From the NCBI GenBank assembly GCA_030747075.1, contig JASLLL010000045.1, positions 1 to 15,509 on the forward strand: 15,509 nucleotides of DNA, read 5' to 3'. The notes beneath the pieces are model-generated. The model searched no databases and had not been told where the DNA came from. It was given only the letters and a program-made list of their open reading frames with translations. A program made the position numbers and the translations under genes. Shown here piece by piece: positions 7,810-15,431 of this stretch (the first letter of the stretch is position 1; each line of letters opens with the position of its first letter). This DNA is from Gemmatimonadota bacterium. GTDB taxonomy: Bacteria > ARS69.

Positions 7810-10800
7810 CTAGGTCAACTCTTCCAGGTGCACATCCAGCGCGAGAGCCTGAAGCTCTTTCACGAGGACATTGAACGATTCGGGAATACCAGGCATCGGG
7901 GGATTCTCCCCCTTGACGATGGCTTCGTAGACACGGGAACGCCCGGCAACATCGTCGGACTTCACGGTCAGCAGTTCCTGGAGCGTATGGGCGGCCCCGT
8001 AGGCCTCCAGCGCCCAGACTTCCATCTCGCCGAAGCGCTGCCCGCCGAACTGAGCCTTACCGCCCAGTGGCTGCTGCGTCACGAGCGAGTACGGCCCGAT
8101 CGACCGCGCGTGGATCTTGTCATCCACGAGATGCGACAGCTTGAGCATGTACATGTAGCCGACGGTCACCTCGTTGTCCAAAGCCATTCCGGTGCGTCCG
8201 TCGTACAGCGGGGTCTTTCCGGAAGTCGGGAGACCCGCTTCCGTCAGCTTCTCCTTGATCTCATCGATGGACGCGCCGTCGAACACGGGGGTCGCCATCG
8301 ACTTGCCAAGGTGCTTCGCGGCCCAGCCCAGATGCGTTTCCAGAATCTGGCCCAGGTTCATTCTTGAGGGAACGCCCAGCGGGTTCAGGAGGATCTCGAC
8401 CGGCGTGCCATCCGGAAGGTGCGGCATGTCTTCTTCCGCCATGATCTTCGAAACCACGCCCTTGTTCCCGTGGCGACCCGCCATCTTGTCGCCGACAGAG
8501 AGCTTCCGCTTCCGCGCGATGTAGACTTTGACCAGCCGAACGACACCCGGCGGGAGTTCGTCTCCGCGCGTAATCCGCTCGATGGCCTTCTCTCCATCCA
8601 GCCGGATCCCCTCGATGACCTGACGCGCAGATTCGTGGATCCGAAGGCAGCGTTCGTTGAGTTCCTCGTTGGTCGTGATCCCGTCCGTCCATGGGATCAC
8701 ATCCATTTCCAGCTCCTCGAACAGCTTCTCGCTGACCTTCCGGCCCGCGCGAATCAGCGTCCTGCCGCTGATGGGGTCCTCCACGCGGCGCGTGGTAAGG
8801 CCGTCCAGCGCAGCCAGAAGACGCTCGTCTCGAAGTCCCTCGGTGCTCCGAACACGCTTCTTCTCCTCGCGTCGGATCTTGTCGACCTTCGACTTCTCCT
8901 CCTTCTTCCCGCGATCATCGCGTTCGCGGCGCGAGAAGACCTTCACATCAATGACGACTCCATCCATCCCGGGAGGGGCCTTCAGCGAGGCATCCCGAAC
9001 ATCTCCGGCCTTTTCGCCAAAGATGGCCCGCAGGAGACGCTCCTCCGGAGAGAGTTCCGTCTCTCCCTTGGGCGTCACCTTCCCGACCAGGATGTCTCCG
9101 GCATGGACGCGGGCGCCCAGGCGGATGATGCCGTCCTCGTCGAGGTTGCGGATGGCCTCGTCGCTGATGTTGGGAATCTCCTTGGTGATCTCCTCCGGTC
9201 CACGCTTGGTGTCCCGGACCTGGATCTCCAGTTCCTCAATGTGGATGGAGGTGAAGCGATCGGTACGAAGGAGCTTCTCGCTGACGATGACCGCATCCTC
9301 GAAGTTGTAGCCCTCCCAGGGCATGAAAGCCGTGAGGGCGTTGACTCCCAGCGCAAGCTCCCCGTGGGAGGTGGCCGGGCCGTCCGCGATGATCTGGCCT
9401 GCCTGGACGCGATCGCCCGGATACACCAGCGGATGCTGGTTGATGCAGGTGTCCTGATTCGAGCGGCGGAACTTGGTGAGCCGGTAGATGTCCAGGCCAC
9501 CGAAGCCGGTAAAGTCCTCTTCCTCCGACTTGCGTCCGAAGTGCTTGATGTAGATGGCGTCCGAAGACACCTGATCCACCACGCCTGCCCGCTTCGAAAC
9601 CACGACCGCCCCGGAGTCGCGTGCAACCTTCTCTTCCAGCCCGGTGCCCACAAGCGGGGCGTCCGTCCGGAGAAGGGGTACCGCCTGACGCTGCATGTTC
9701 GAACCCATGAGCGCGCGGTTGGCGTCATCGTGCTCCAGGAAAGGAATGAGCGCCGCGGCAGCCGACACAAGCTGCTTCGGGGAGACATCCATATACTTCA
9801 CTTCGTCCGGGGGCGTCAGAGGGAAGTCCCCCCGACGGCGGCAAAGCACGCGCTCTCCCACGAACTTCCCCTTGTCGTCCAGCGGGGAGTTGGCCTGAGC
9901 CATGACATTCCGATCCTCCACATCCGCCGTGAGGTAGGTCACTTCGTCGCTGACCTTCCCCTTCTTCACGGAGCGGTACGGCGTCTCAAGGAAGCCGAAC
10001 TCGTTCACGCGAGCGAAGGTGGCGAGGCTGGAAATCAGACCGATGTTCGGGCCTTCCGGAGTCTCGATGGGACAGATCCGTCCGTAGTGCGTGTAGTGGA
10101 CATCGCGGACCTCGAATCCGGCTCGTTCACGCGTGAGTCCGCCCGGTCCGAGTGCCGACAGACGCCGCTTGTGCGTGAGCTCCGCCAGCGGGTTCGTCTG
10201 GTCCATGAACTGCGAGAGCTGACTCGATCCGAAGAAAGTCTTGATGACCGCGGAAATGGTCCGCGCATTGATCAGATCGTACGGAGTGATCTTCTCCGCA
10301 TCCTGCATGCTCATTCGTTCGCGGATGATCCGGGCCATTCTCGAAAGGCCCACCGAGAACTGGTTGGAGAGAAGCTCTCCCACGGAGCGGATTCGGCGAT
10401 TCCCCAGATGATCGATGTCGTCGGTGAAGCCCTCACCGAAGCGCAGATCCACCAGATACCGAATGATGGAGAGGAAATCCTCGTGCGTGAGGGTCACCGT
10501 CTCCACGGGGACATCGAGACTGAGTCGCTGATTCAGCTTGTACCTGCCCACATTGGCCAGGTCGTAGCGACGCGCCGTAAAGAACAGGTTGTCCAGAAGG
10601 CCGCGAGTGGTCTCCGCGCTGGGCGGATCCCCCGGGCGAAGGAGATTGTAGATCTTCGCAAGGGCCTCTTCCTGCGACTTCGACCGATCCTTCCGGAGAG
10701 TCTTGACCATCACATCCGTGTCGAGAACGCCCGTGGAACGAGCGCGATGGGCTTCGCGAATCTCGCCGCCATGCCCGACCGCGTCTCCGATCAGCAGGAG

Positions 10801-11715
10801 CTCCGAAACGCCGCACTCCCTGGCCAGCGCAAGCAGGTCCTCCGTGACATCAGAGTTGGCCTCCGCCACGACTTCGCCGGTCTCTTCGTTCACGATATCG
10901 CGTGCGAGCATTCGCCCGACGAGCTTCTCGTCACGCTTGGAGGGCGACTTGGTGAGCTTGGCCTTGTCCAGCGTGTAGAAGAGCCGGAGGACATCCTCGT
11001 CCGAGACATAACCCAGCGCACGCAGAAGAATGGTGACGGGGATCTTCCGGCGACGATCGATGTGCACATACATGATGTCGTTGATGTCCAGACTGAACTC
11101 CACCCACGACCCGCGATACGGAATGATCCGCGCCGAGAAGAGGCGCTTCCCGTTCGGGTGGATCTCCTGATCGAAGAAAACGCCCGGCGAGCGATGAAGC
11201 TGACTGACGATGACGCGCTCCGCCCCGTTGATGACGAAGGTGCCCCCATCCGTGATGAAGGGTAGTTCACCCAGATAGACTTCCTGCTCGATGATGTTCT
11301 TGATCTTGCGATCTTTCGGATCCTTCGCGGGCGCCTTCCCCTTGGACCTTGTGCGGGGCTTCGTCTTCGGATCGTCCTCGTCCCAGACGATCAGACGGAG
11401 ATTCGCCTTCAGTGGAACCGCAAATGTAAGATCCCTCTCCTGGCACTCTTCCACCGAGAACTTGGGTGGGCCGACCCGGTAGGCAACAAACTCCAGCGTG
11501 AAATTCTCACGGTTGTCCGAAATCGGGAAGATGTCCTGGAACACGGCCTGGAGTCCCCGCCGCTGTCTCTTTTCAGGAACAGAGTCAATCTGGAGGAAGC
11601 TCCTGAACGAATCCAACTGCACCGCAAGGAGATTCGGGATGTCCATCACGGAGGACAACCTCGAGAAATCGTGGCGCTGGCCGTTTGTCTCTGCCGGTTC
11701 GATCTTTTTGATCAC
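7810..11715 (-). CDS. rpoB: DNA-directed RNA polymerase subunit beta, 1301 aa, GTG start
   Basis: Beta forms the second half of the RNA polymerase active cleft and is the target of rifampicin. The protein starts with an N-terminal block containing [17 protein letters not shown]. The fork region has [21 protein letters not shown], and the rifampicin cluster is [20 protein letters not shown]. Residues equivalent to E. coli D516, H526 and S531 (here D505, H515 and S520) are unmutated, predicting a sensitive enzyme. Downstream come [16 protein letters not shown], the catalytic-region [20 protein letters not shown], and the C-terminal [20 protein letters not shown] chose GTG at 11715 because AAGGAG lies 9 nt upstream; the TTG at 11724 would abut that site directly. 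A basic insertion of about 18 residues occurs near 117-139. It follows rplL after a structured 145-nt spacer. Confidence 0.99.
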   Translation of the reverse strand: MIKKIEPAETNGQRHDFSRLSSVMDIPNLLAVQLDSFRSFLQIDSVPEKRQRRGLQAVFQDIFPISDNRENFTLEFVAYRVGPPKFSVEECQERDLTFAVPLKANLRLIVWDEDDPKTKPRTRSKGKAPAKDPKDRKIKNIIEQEVYLGELPFITDGGTFVINGAERVIVSQLHRSPGVFFDQEIHPNGKRLFSARIIPYRGSWVEFSLDINDIMYVHIDRRRKIPVTILLRALGYVSDEDVLRLFYTLDKAKLTKSPSKRDEKLVGRMLARDIVNEETGEVVAEANSDVTEDLLALARECGVSELLLIGDAVGHGGEIREAHRARSTGVLDTDVMVKTLRKDRSKSQEEALAKIYNLLRPGDPPSAETTRGLLDNLFFTARRYDLANVGRYKLNQRLSLDVPVETVTLTHEDFLSIIRYLVDLRFGEGFTDDIDHLGNRRIRSVGELLSNQFSVGLSRMARIIRERMSMQDAEKITPYDLINARTISAVIKTFFGSSQLSQFMDQTNPLAELTHKRRLSALGPGGLTRERAGFEVRDVHYTHYGRICPIETPEGPNIGLISSLATFARVNEFGFLETPYRSVKKGKVSDEVTYLTADVEDRNVMAQANSPLDDKGKFVGERVLCRRRGDFPLTPPDEVKYMDVSPKQLVSAAAALIPFLEHDDANRALMGSNMQRQAVPLLRTDAPLVGTGLEEKVARDSGAVVVSKRAGVVDQVSSDAIYIKHFGRKSEEEDFTGFGGLDIYRLTKFRRSNQDTCINQHPLVYPGDRVQAGQIIADGPATSHGELALGVNALTAFMPWEGYNFEDAVIVSEKLLRTDRFTSIHIEELEIQVRDTKRGPEEITKEIPNISDEAIRNLDEDGIIRLGARVHAGDILVGKVTPKGETELSPEERLLRAIFGEKAGDVRDASLKAPPGMDGVVIDVKVFSRRERDDRGKKEEKSKVDKIRREEKKRVRSTEGLRDERLLAALDGLTTRRVEDPISGRTLIRAGRKVSEKLFEELEMDVIPWTDGITTNEELNERCLRIHESARQVIEGIRLDGEKAIERITRGDELPPGVVRLVKVYIARKRKLSVGDKMAGRHGNKGVVSKIMAEEDMPHLPDGTPVEILLNPLGVPSRMNLGQILETHLGWAAKHLGKSMATPVFDGASIDEIKEKLTEAGLPTSGKTPLYDGRTGMALDNEVTVGYMYMLKLSHLVDDKIHARSIGPYSLVTQQPLGGKAQFGGQRFGEMEVWALEAYGAAHTLQELLTVKSDDVAGRSRVYEAIVKGENPPMPGIPESFNVLVKELQALALDVHLEELT

Positions 11716-11724
11716 TGGGCCCAA

Positions 11725-11730
11725 CTCCTT
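11725..11730 (-). promoter_or_regulatory. Ribosome binding site deciding the rpoB start
   Basis: AAGGAG on the minus strand ends 9 nt before GTG at 11715 and directly touches TTG at 11724, favouring the GTG. The base of a 7-bp hairpin (11732-11749) lies one base upstream, so RNA folding could affect access to this site. Confidence 0.75.
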
Positions 11731-11731
11731 C

Positions 11732-11749
11732 GGACGGGGACGCCCGTCC
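11732..11749 (-). promoter_or_regulatory. Hairpin against the rpoB ribosome binding site
   Basis: A perfect GGACGGG/CCCGTCC 7-bp stem with a 4-nt CGTC loop ends one base before the AAGGAG of rpoB. It may stack near the binding site or hold it open; function is inference. Confidence 0.5.
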
Positions 11750-11770
11750 TGTCACGGAAGGCAGCGAAAC

Positions 11771-11807
11771 CCCGGGCCCTTCCGACACGCACGCGGAAAG
11801 ACCCGGG
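11771..11807 (-). promoter_or_regulatory. rplL-rpoB hairpin B (long stem)
   Basis: The 14-nt arms at 11794-11807 and 11771-11784 pair continuously in the transcript: 12 Watson-Crick pairs and 2 G-U pairs, closing a 9-nt loop. The arms begin and end with CCCGGG. Only GTTTC follows, so it is not a classical terminator. Its 5' arm overlaps the 3' arm of the hairpin at 11803-11829, making the two mutually exclusive. In E. coli the rplL-rpoB gap holds an attenuator and an RNase III site; the position matches. Confidence 0.6.
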
Positions 11808-11829
11808 CCGCCGGGCGCACGCGGCCCGG
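11803..11829 (-). promoter_or_regulatory. rplL-rpoB hairpin A (9-bp stem)
   Basis: CCGGGCCGC/GCGGCCCGG is a perfect 9-bp stem around a 9-nt loop, starting about 30 nt after the rplL stop. Five bases of its 3' arm are also used by hairpin B, so only one can form at a time. This resembles an attenuation or processing switch, but no ligand or protein site is recognisable. Confidence 0.55.
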
Positions 11830-11860
11830 AAACGGTCTGTTATGGGACGGAGAAGCGGCT

Positions 11861-12238
11861 CTACTTGAGCTCGACCGAACCTCCGACTTCCTCAATCTGC
11901 TTCTGAATGTCCTCTGCCTCTGCCTTCTCAAGACCTTCCTTGATGGCCTTCGGGGCGCTGTCCACGAGCTCCTTGGCCTCCTTGAGGCCGAGTCCGGTGA
12001 TCGCACGCACGACCTTGATCACCTGGATCTTCTTGTCGCCGTGCCCGGTCAGAACGACATCGAAGTCGGTCTTCTCTGCTGCAGCGGCCTCGCCGCCGCC
12101 TCCGGCAGCCATCGCCACGACAGGCGCGGCCGCGCTCACACCGAACTTCTCTTCCATTTCCTTCACGAGATCCGCAACATCCAGAACCGTCATGTCGCCG
12201 ATCATGTCCACGATCTTGGTGACATTCTCGCTGGCCAT
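11861..12238 (-). CDS. rplL: 50S ribosomal protein L7/L12, 125 aa
   Basis: L12 dimers form the flexible stalk that recruits and activates the translational GTPases. The N-terminal dimerisation and L10-binding part spans about 1-33 (ASENVTKIV onward to EKFGVS). An Ala/Gly-rich hinge runs from about 36 to 55. The C-terminal factor-binding domain from about 57 contains [20 protein letters not shown] and [20 protein letters not shown]. The length is typical. The ATG at 12238 is chosen because the family N-terminus starts there and GGAGG lies 10 nt upstream; a longer frame from 12280 would add an unconserved prefix. A 6-bp hairpin sits directly before the ribosome site. It follows rplJ by 78 nt. 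Confidence 0.98.
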   Translation of the reverse strand: MASENVTKIVDMIGDMTVLDVADLVKEMEEKFGVSAAAPVVAMAAGGGGEAAAAEKTDFDVVLTGHGDKKIQVIKVVRAITGLGLKEAKELVDSAPKAIKEGLEKAEAEDIQKQIEEVGGSVELK

Positions 12239-12316
12239 CTCTGATCTTCCTCCGACTTTCCGTTCGAAAGTGATTCCCACCCGGAGCAGACCTGCCCACC
12301 CCGGAAACCGGTCTGC
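12239..12316 (-). promoter_or_regulatory. rplJ-rplL spacer with two hairpins
   Basis: Directly after the rplJ stop a perfect GCAGACC/GGTCTGC stem (12286-12316) closes a 17-nt loop. A second perfect stem ACTTTC/GAAAGT with loop GAACG (12255-12271) ends one base before the GGAGG of rplL (12249-12253). L12 must be made in excess over L10, so structure controlling the rplL start would make sense; that link is inference. Confidence 0.45.
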
Positions 12317-13021
12317 CTACTCTTCGGGCGAGTCTTCGCCCTCTTCCTTCTTGTCTTCCTCTGCGGGAGCATCATCCCCGCCGGACTCTTCGCCAGCCGG
12401 TTCCTCGGCTGCGTCTGTCTCTGCCGGTGCGGCCTCCTCCACCGGCGCTTCCTTTGCTTCCTCTGCCACGGGCTCTTCAGACGGAGCGGCCGACTGGATC
12501 GTGCCCTGCTCCATTCCGTCTCTTACCGCGTCCGTCACCCGCACGACGCGCGTCATGACATCCGTCAGCGCACCCAGAAGATTCTGGATCGGACCCTGGG
12601 CGCATCGCATCACCGATGCGATCAGCTCATCCCGCGTGGGGAGGTTCGCCATCGCATGAGCCTCCTCCAGCGAGAGGATGCTCCCGTCCATGAACCCGAC
12701 CTTCAGTTCCGGCTTCTTGTGCTCCTTGTGGAAGTCCACCAGCACTCGAGCCGGCGCGGCGGGATCCGCCACCGAGGAGGCCATGGCCGTGGGGCCCTTG
12801 AGGTGCGGCACCAGTTCCTCAAACTCCAGATTCCGCGAAGCCCGGATGGCCAGCGTGTTCTTCACGACACGGAACTGAACATCATTCTTCCGGCACTCTT
12901 TGCGGAGGTCTGTCATGAGCTCCACATCCAGCCCGGTAAAGTCCGCGAGGTAGACGGCGGCTGCCTCGTCAATCGTCTTCTGAAGCTGCTCTACGGCAGC
13001 GTTCTTTTCGGCGGTTGGCAT
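12317..13021 (-). CDS. rplJ: 50S ribosomal protein L10 with an acidic C-terminal extension, 234 aa
   Basis: L10 anchors L12 dimers to the ribosomal stalk base next to L11. The conserved part spans residues 1 to about 172: LQKTIDEAAAVYLADFTGLDV, then RVVKNTLAIRAS (51-62), HLKGPTAMA (73-81), and a terminal helix LTDVMTRVVRVTDAVRDGM (152-170) that should bind L12. Most bacterial L10 proteins end about here, at roughly 165-180 residues. This one continues with a Glu/Ala/Pro-rich tail (181-234) holding 24 acidic and only 3 basic residues. The frame is intact and ends at a single TAG, so this is a true extension, not a frameshift. The ATG at 13021 follows GGGGGA. Only 11 nt separate it from rplA, so the long L10 leader RNA usual before rplJ is absent. 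Confidence 0.97.
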   Translation of the reverse strand: MPTAEKNAAVEQLQKTIDEAAAVYLADFTGLDVELMTDLRKECRKNDVQFRVVKNTLAIRASRNLEFEELVPHLKGPTAMASSVADPAAPARVLVDFHKEHKKPELKVGFMDGSILSLEEAHAMANLPTRDELIASVMRCAQGPIQNLLGALTDVMTRVVRVTDAVRDGMEQGTIQSAAPSEEPVAEEAKEAPVEEAAPAETDAAEEPAGEESGGDDAPAEEDKKEEGEDSPEE

Positions 13022-13032
13022 CGTCGATCCCC

Positions 13033-13731
13033 CTAGGACATTCCCTGAAGCTCGGCCTGGGCGTCGACCTTGACGCCCACTCCCATGGTGGAAGTGACGG
13101 TGAAGCTCTTGAAGTAGATCCCCTTCGCCGCGGCGGGCTTCACCCGTTGCAGTTCCGAAAGGAGCGTCCGGACATTCTCCGCAAGGTCTTCCTCAGTAAA
13201 GGAGGCCTTGCCGACCGGAACATGCACATTCCCCGTCTTGTCCACGCGGTACTCGATCTTCCCCGCCTTGACTTCCTTGACGGCGCGCGTGACATCGGGC
13301 GTCACCGTCCCGGTCTTGGGGTTGGGCATGAGACCCCGGGGACCGAGCACTCGGCCCAGTTTCCCGACCTTGCTCATCAGGTCAGGCGTGCAGATGACGA
13401 CATCTACATCCGTCCAGCCACCCTGGATCTTCTCGATGTACTCCACTCCGGTGAAGTCCGCTCCGGCCTCTACCGCTTCCTTCTCCTTGTCTCCCTCGGC
13501 GATCACGAGCACCCGAACTTCCTTGCCCGTGCCGTTCGGGAGCACCACCGTCCCGCGAACCTGCTGGTCCGCGTGGCGAGGATCCACGCCGAGACGCGTT
13601 GCGACCTCTACGGTCTCATCGAACCGCGCGGTCGCGTTCTTCTTCACGAGCGCGACCGCCTCGGCGACGGAGCGCCGAAGGAGAGCGTCGTGATCGGTGG
13701 AAATGGCGGCAAACCGCCGACTGGTCTTCAT
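13033..13731 (-). CDS. rplA: 50S ribosomal protein L1, 232 aa
   Basis: L1 binds 23S rRNA helices 76-78 and forms the mobile L1 stalk that handles deacylated tRNA at the E site. It is often the autorepressor of the rplK-rplA mRNA. Family blocks include [20 protein letters not shown] (residues 37-56), [13 protein letters not shown] (58-70), the signature [20 protein letters not shown], and [20 protein letters not shown]. The end, [17 protein letters not shown], matches L1. I chose the ATG at 13731 because GGAGG lies 10 nt upstream; the ATG three codons earlier (13740) sits almost on top of that site. rplK precedes it by 77 nt, with rplJ 11 nt after. Confidence 0.98.
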   Translation of the reverse strand: MKTSRRFAAISTDHDALLRRSVAEAVALVKKNATARFDETVEVATRLGVDPRHADQQVRGTVVLPNGTGKEVRVLVIAEGDKEKEAVEAGADFTGVEYIEKIQGGWTDVDVVICTPDLMSKVGKLGRVLGPRGLMPNPKTGTVTPDVTRAVKEVKAGKIEYRVDKTGNVHVPVGKASFTEEDLAENVRTLLSELQRVKPAAAKGIYFKSFTVTSTMGVGVKVDAQAELQGMS

Positions 13732-13808
13732 ACAGCCCATTCCTCCTTCGGGGAAAGACCCCTTCCACTGATTTCGGGGAGTGGTGGCCCCGTGCCGGGT
13801 GAGGCTCT

Positions 13809-14237
13809 TTACCGGACCTCGATCCCCATGCTTCTGGCGGTCCCGGCGATAATCAACATGGCGGCATCGATGTCGTTTGCGTTGAGATCCACCATCTTGG
13901 TCTCCGCGATCTCGCGCACCTGGGCGGCCGTCACCTGGCCGACTTTGTCGCGGTTCGGTTCTCCCGAACCCTTCTCCACACCGGCGGCCTTCTTCAGCAG
14001 CACCGCGGCCGGCGGAGTCTTCGTGATGAAGCTGAAGCTGCGATCCTGGTAGATCGTGATCACCGCAGGAATGATCAGCCCCGCCTGACTTTTGGTCTTG
14101 TCATTGAACTGCTTGCAGAAGTCCATGATGTTGACGCCATGCTGCCCGAGTGCCGGCCCCACCGGCGGCGAAGGGTTCGCCTTCCCGGCGGGCATCTGGA
14201 GCTTGACCATGGCCATCACGCGTTTCGGTGGCGCCAT
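13809..14237 (-). CDS. rplK: 50S ribosomal protein L11, 142 aa
   Basis: L11 binds the GTPase-associated centre of 23S rRNA and is needed for factor function and the stringent response through RelA. It contains [20 protein letters not shown] (residues 11-30) and [15 protein letters not shown] (31-45), the typical N-terminal domain. The C-terminal RNA-binding domain runs from about 74, with [13 protein letters not shown] and [30 protein letters not shown]. The ATG at 14237 starts the family N-terminus, with AGGA 8 nt upstream. A frame extension to 14291 lies in the nusG-rplK spacer and is not conserved. It stands 85 nt after nusG in the standard nusG-rplK-rplA order. Confidence 0.99.
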   Translation of the reverse strand: MAPPKRVMAMVKLQMPAGKANPSPPVGPALGQHGVNIMDFCKQFNDKTKSQAGLIIPAVITIYQDRSFSFITKTPPAAVLLKKAAGVEKGSGEPNRDKVGQVTAAQVREIAETKMVDLNANDIDAAMLIIAGTARSMGIEVR

Positions 14238-14322
14238 CTCTCCATTCCTTCCGTCCGTAAAGCCCTGTGTTCCCGCCCGGAAGCGCGGCACCTCTGCCGC
14301 TCCGCCACCGGACGGTCTTCGC
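14238..14322 (-). promoter_or_regulatory. nusG-rplK leader, candidate L1 autoregulation region
   Basis: A 7-bp long-range stem CCGTCCG/CGGACGG (14309-14315 with 14251-14257) closes almost the whole gap. It encloses a perfect GCGGCA/TGCCGC hairpin with loop GAGG (14285-14300). The closing stem ends just before the purine-rich ribosome site of rplK. In many bacteria L1 represses rplK-rplA by binding RNA at this position; I could not confirm an L1-site motif. Confidence 0.4.
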
Positions 14323-14880
14323 TCAGATCGACTGCACCTGGAGGAAATCCAGTTCCACAGGAGTGGAGCGGCCGAAGATCATGACGATCACCTTCAAACG
14401 GCCCCTCTCCGCATTGACCTCGTCGACGACGCCCGTAAAATCGCTGAACGGGCCGTCCACGACCTTGACCTGCTCTCCCTCCGCAAAGGGAACTTCCGGG
14501 ATCGGCTTCGGGCGCGTTCCTTCCACCTGCCCGAGAATCCGCTCCACTTCCGACCGCGTGAGAGGCATCGGCTTGGAAGAGGCCGTGTCCCCGACCAGAC
14601 GCGTTACGCCCGGACAATCCTGCACGACATGCCAGGTTTCGTCGTCCAGCACCATCTCGATCAGGACATAGCTCGGAAAGAACTTCCGAGTGGACTGGGT
14701 CTTCTTCCCGTCCCTCATCTCCGTCACGGTCTGGGTCGGAACGAGGATCCGCCCGAACTTGTCTTCCATGTCCGCAAGCTCTATGGCTCGCTCCAGATTG
14801 CCCATCACCTTGTTCTCGTGGCCGGAAAACGCGTGAATGGCGTACCATCGCATGCGCGTCTTCGCTCCGCTTCCTTCCAC
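14323..14880 (-). CDS. nusG: Transcription termination/antitermination factor NusG, 185 aa, probable GTG start
   Basis: NusG binds the RNA polymerase clamp through its NGN domain and links polymerase to S10 or Rho through its KOW domain. The NGN domain starts [16 protein letters not shown] and includes [22 protein letters not shown]. The KOW domain, [19 protein letters not shown], ends with [11 protein letters not shown]. Three starts are possible. TTG at 14919 overlaps the secE stop by 4 nt and has AGGTG upstream. GTG at 14880 has a strong GGAGG 8 nt upstream. ATG at 14853 lies at the conserved N-terminus but has only weak signals. I prefer GTG, giving a length close to E. coli NusG. It follows secE as in most bacteria. 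Confidence 0.96.
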   Translation of the reverse strand: MEGSGAKTRMRWYAIHAFSGHENKVMGNLERAIELADMEDKFGRILVPTQTVTEMRDGKKTQSTRKFFPSYVLIEMVLDDETWHVVQDCPGVTRLVGDTASSKPMPLTRSEVERILGQVEGTRPKPIPEVPFAEGEQVKVVDGPFSDFTGVVDEVNAERGRLKVIVMIFGRSTPVELDFLQVQSI

Positions 14881-14888
14881 GGGAATCG

Positions 14889-14893
14889 CCTCC
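14889..14893 (-). promoter_or_regulatory. Ribosome binding site favouring the GTG start of nusG
   Basis: GGAGG on the minus strand ends 8 nt before GTG at 14880. It is the best-placed site among the three candidate nusG starts. Confidence 0.6.
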
Positions 14894-14915
14894 GTTCCGA
14901 TCGGGTCCGTTCCGC

Positions 14916-15101
14916 TCAACGAAGCACCTGCTGCAGGCCGAAGTTGAGGATGCGATCCACGATCCCGATGAAGATGGCAAGAACAATGACCGTCACGATA
15001 ACGACCATCGTCGACCCCCGGAGTTCATCCCGGGAAGGCCAGCTCACCTTCTTCATTTCCACGCGAACATCTTTCACGAACTGCTTGATTTTCTCGATCA
15101 T
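14916..15101 (-). CDS. secE: Preprotein translocase subunit SecE, 61 aa
   Basis: SecE is the small membrane subunit that clamps SecY in the SecYEG translocon. The protein has an amphipathic N-terminal helix (IEKIKQFVKDVRVEM) and the conserved cytosolic hinge KKVSWPSRDEL (residues 17-27). A single hydrophobic membrane helix spans about 32-48 (MVVIVTVIVLAIFIGIV). About 61 residues is the usual size of the single-span bacterial form; enterobacterial SecE has two more spans. The ATG at 15101 matches the family start, with GGGAG close upstream; an ATG 11 codons earlier would add an unconserved Arg-rich prefix. It is placed between tRNA-Trp and nusG. Confidence 0.98.
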   Translation of the reverse strand: MIEKIKQFVKDVRVEMKKVSWPSRDELRGSTMVVIVTVIVLAIFIGIVDRILNFGLQQVLR

Positions 15102-15176
15102 CGGTCTCCCCGCCCGGGCTCTCCGACCATCCACCGAGGCCTTTCAGCTTCGGCCCTCTCTGACCAGCGCCGGGAA

Positions 15177-15252
15177 TGGCAGGCGTGGCAGGACTTGAAC
15201 CCGCAACCCCCGGTTTTGGAGACCGGTGCTCTACCAATTGAGCTACACGCCT
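15177..15252 (-). tRNA. trnW: tRNA-Trp (anticodon CCA)
   Basis: The minus strand folds into a complete cloverleaf. The acceptor stem AGGCGTG/CACGCCT has 7 bp. The D arm is GCTC/GAGC with GG in the loop. The anticodon stem CCGGT/ACCGG has loop CTCCAAA, giving anticodon CCA. The variable region has 5 nt, and the T arm GCGGG/CCTGC has loop TTCAAGT. The discriminator is G, as expected for bacterial tRNA-Trp, and the 3' CCA is encoded (15177-15179). It begins only 17 nt after rpmG and lies before secE, a conserved arrangement in many bacteria, so it must be cut from the common transcript unless it has its own promoter. Confidence 0.98.
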
Positions 15253-15269
15253 CCATCCCGACCCTTCTG

Positions 15270-15419
15270 TCAGCGCGTCTCCCGATGGACCGTGTGTCCG
15301 TTGCAGGCGGAGCAGAACTTCTTCCGCTCCATCCGCTCAGGTTGTCTTGCACGATCCTTCGATGTGATGTAGTTCCTGCGTTCGCAGCGAGAGCACGCGA
15401 GCACCACTCGGACCCGCAT
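15270..15419 (-). CDS. rpmG: 50S ribosomal protein L33, 49 aa, zinc-binding form
   Basis: Small large-subunit protein near the E site. The sequence begins MRVRVVLACSRCERRNYIT and continues with a basic middle and KKFCSACNGHTVHRETR. Two CxxC pairs (C9/C12 and C36/C39) mark the zinc-containing C+ form, rather than the cysteine-free form found in some bacteria. Length and sequence are typical. The ATG at 15419 begins 12 nt after the EF-Tu stop, with GGGA as a modest ribosome site. It lies between tuf and tRNA-Trp, a common placement. Confidence 0.97.
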   Translation of the reverse strand: MRVRVVLACSRCERRNYITSKDRARQPERMERKKFCSACNGHTVHRETR

Positions 15420-15431
15420 GTTTCCCACTGG

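Noticed and set aside
8419-11265. Plus-strand open frame of about 948 codons antisense to rpoB
   Set aside because: It is a frame shadow produced by GC-rich codon usage on the opposite strand. The minus-strand RpoB matches its family end to end, and the plus frame has no recognisable domain.
11771-11807. Hairpin B read as an intrinsic terminator
   Set aside because: Only GTTTC follows the stem. Without a T run, and with essential rpoBC downstream, a strong intrinsic terminator is unlikely.
11795-13761. Ten-base match ggaaagaccc in two leaders (11795-11804 and 13752-13761)
   Set aside because: A 10-base match among several hundred spacer bases is compatible with chance, and the surrounding structures differ.
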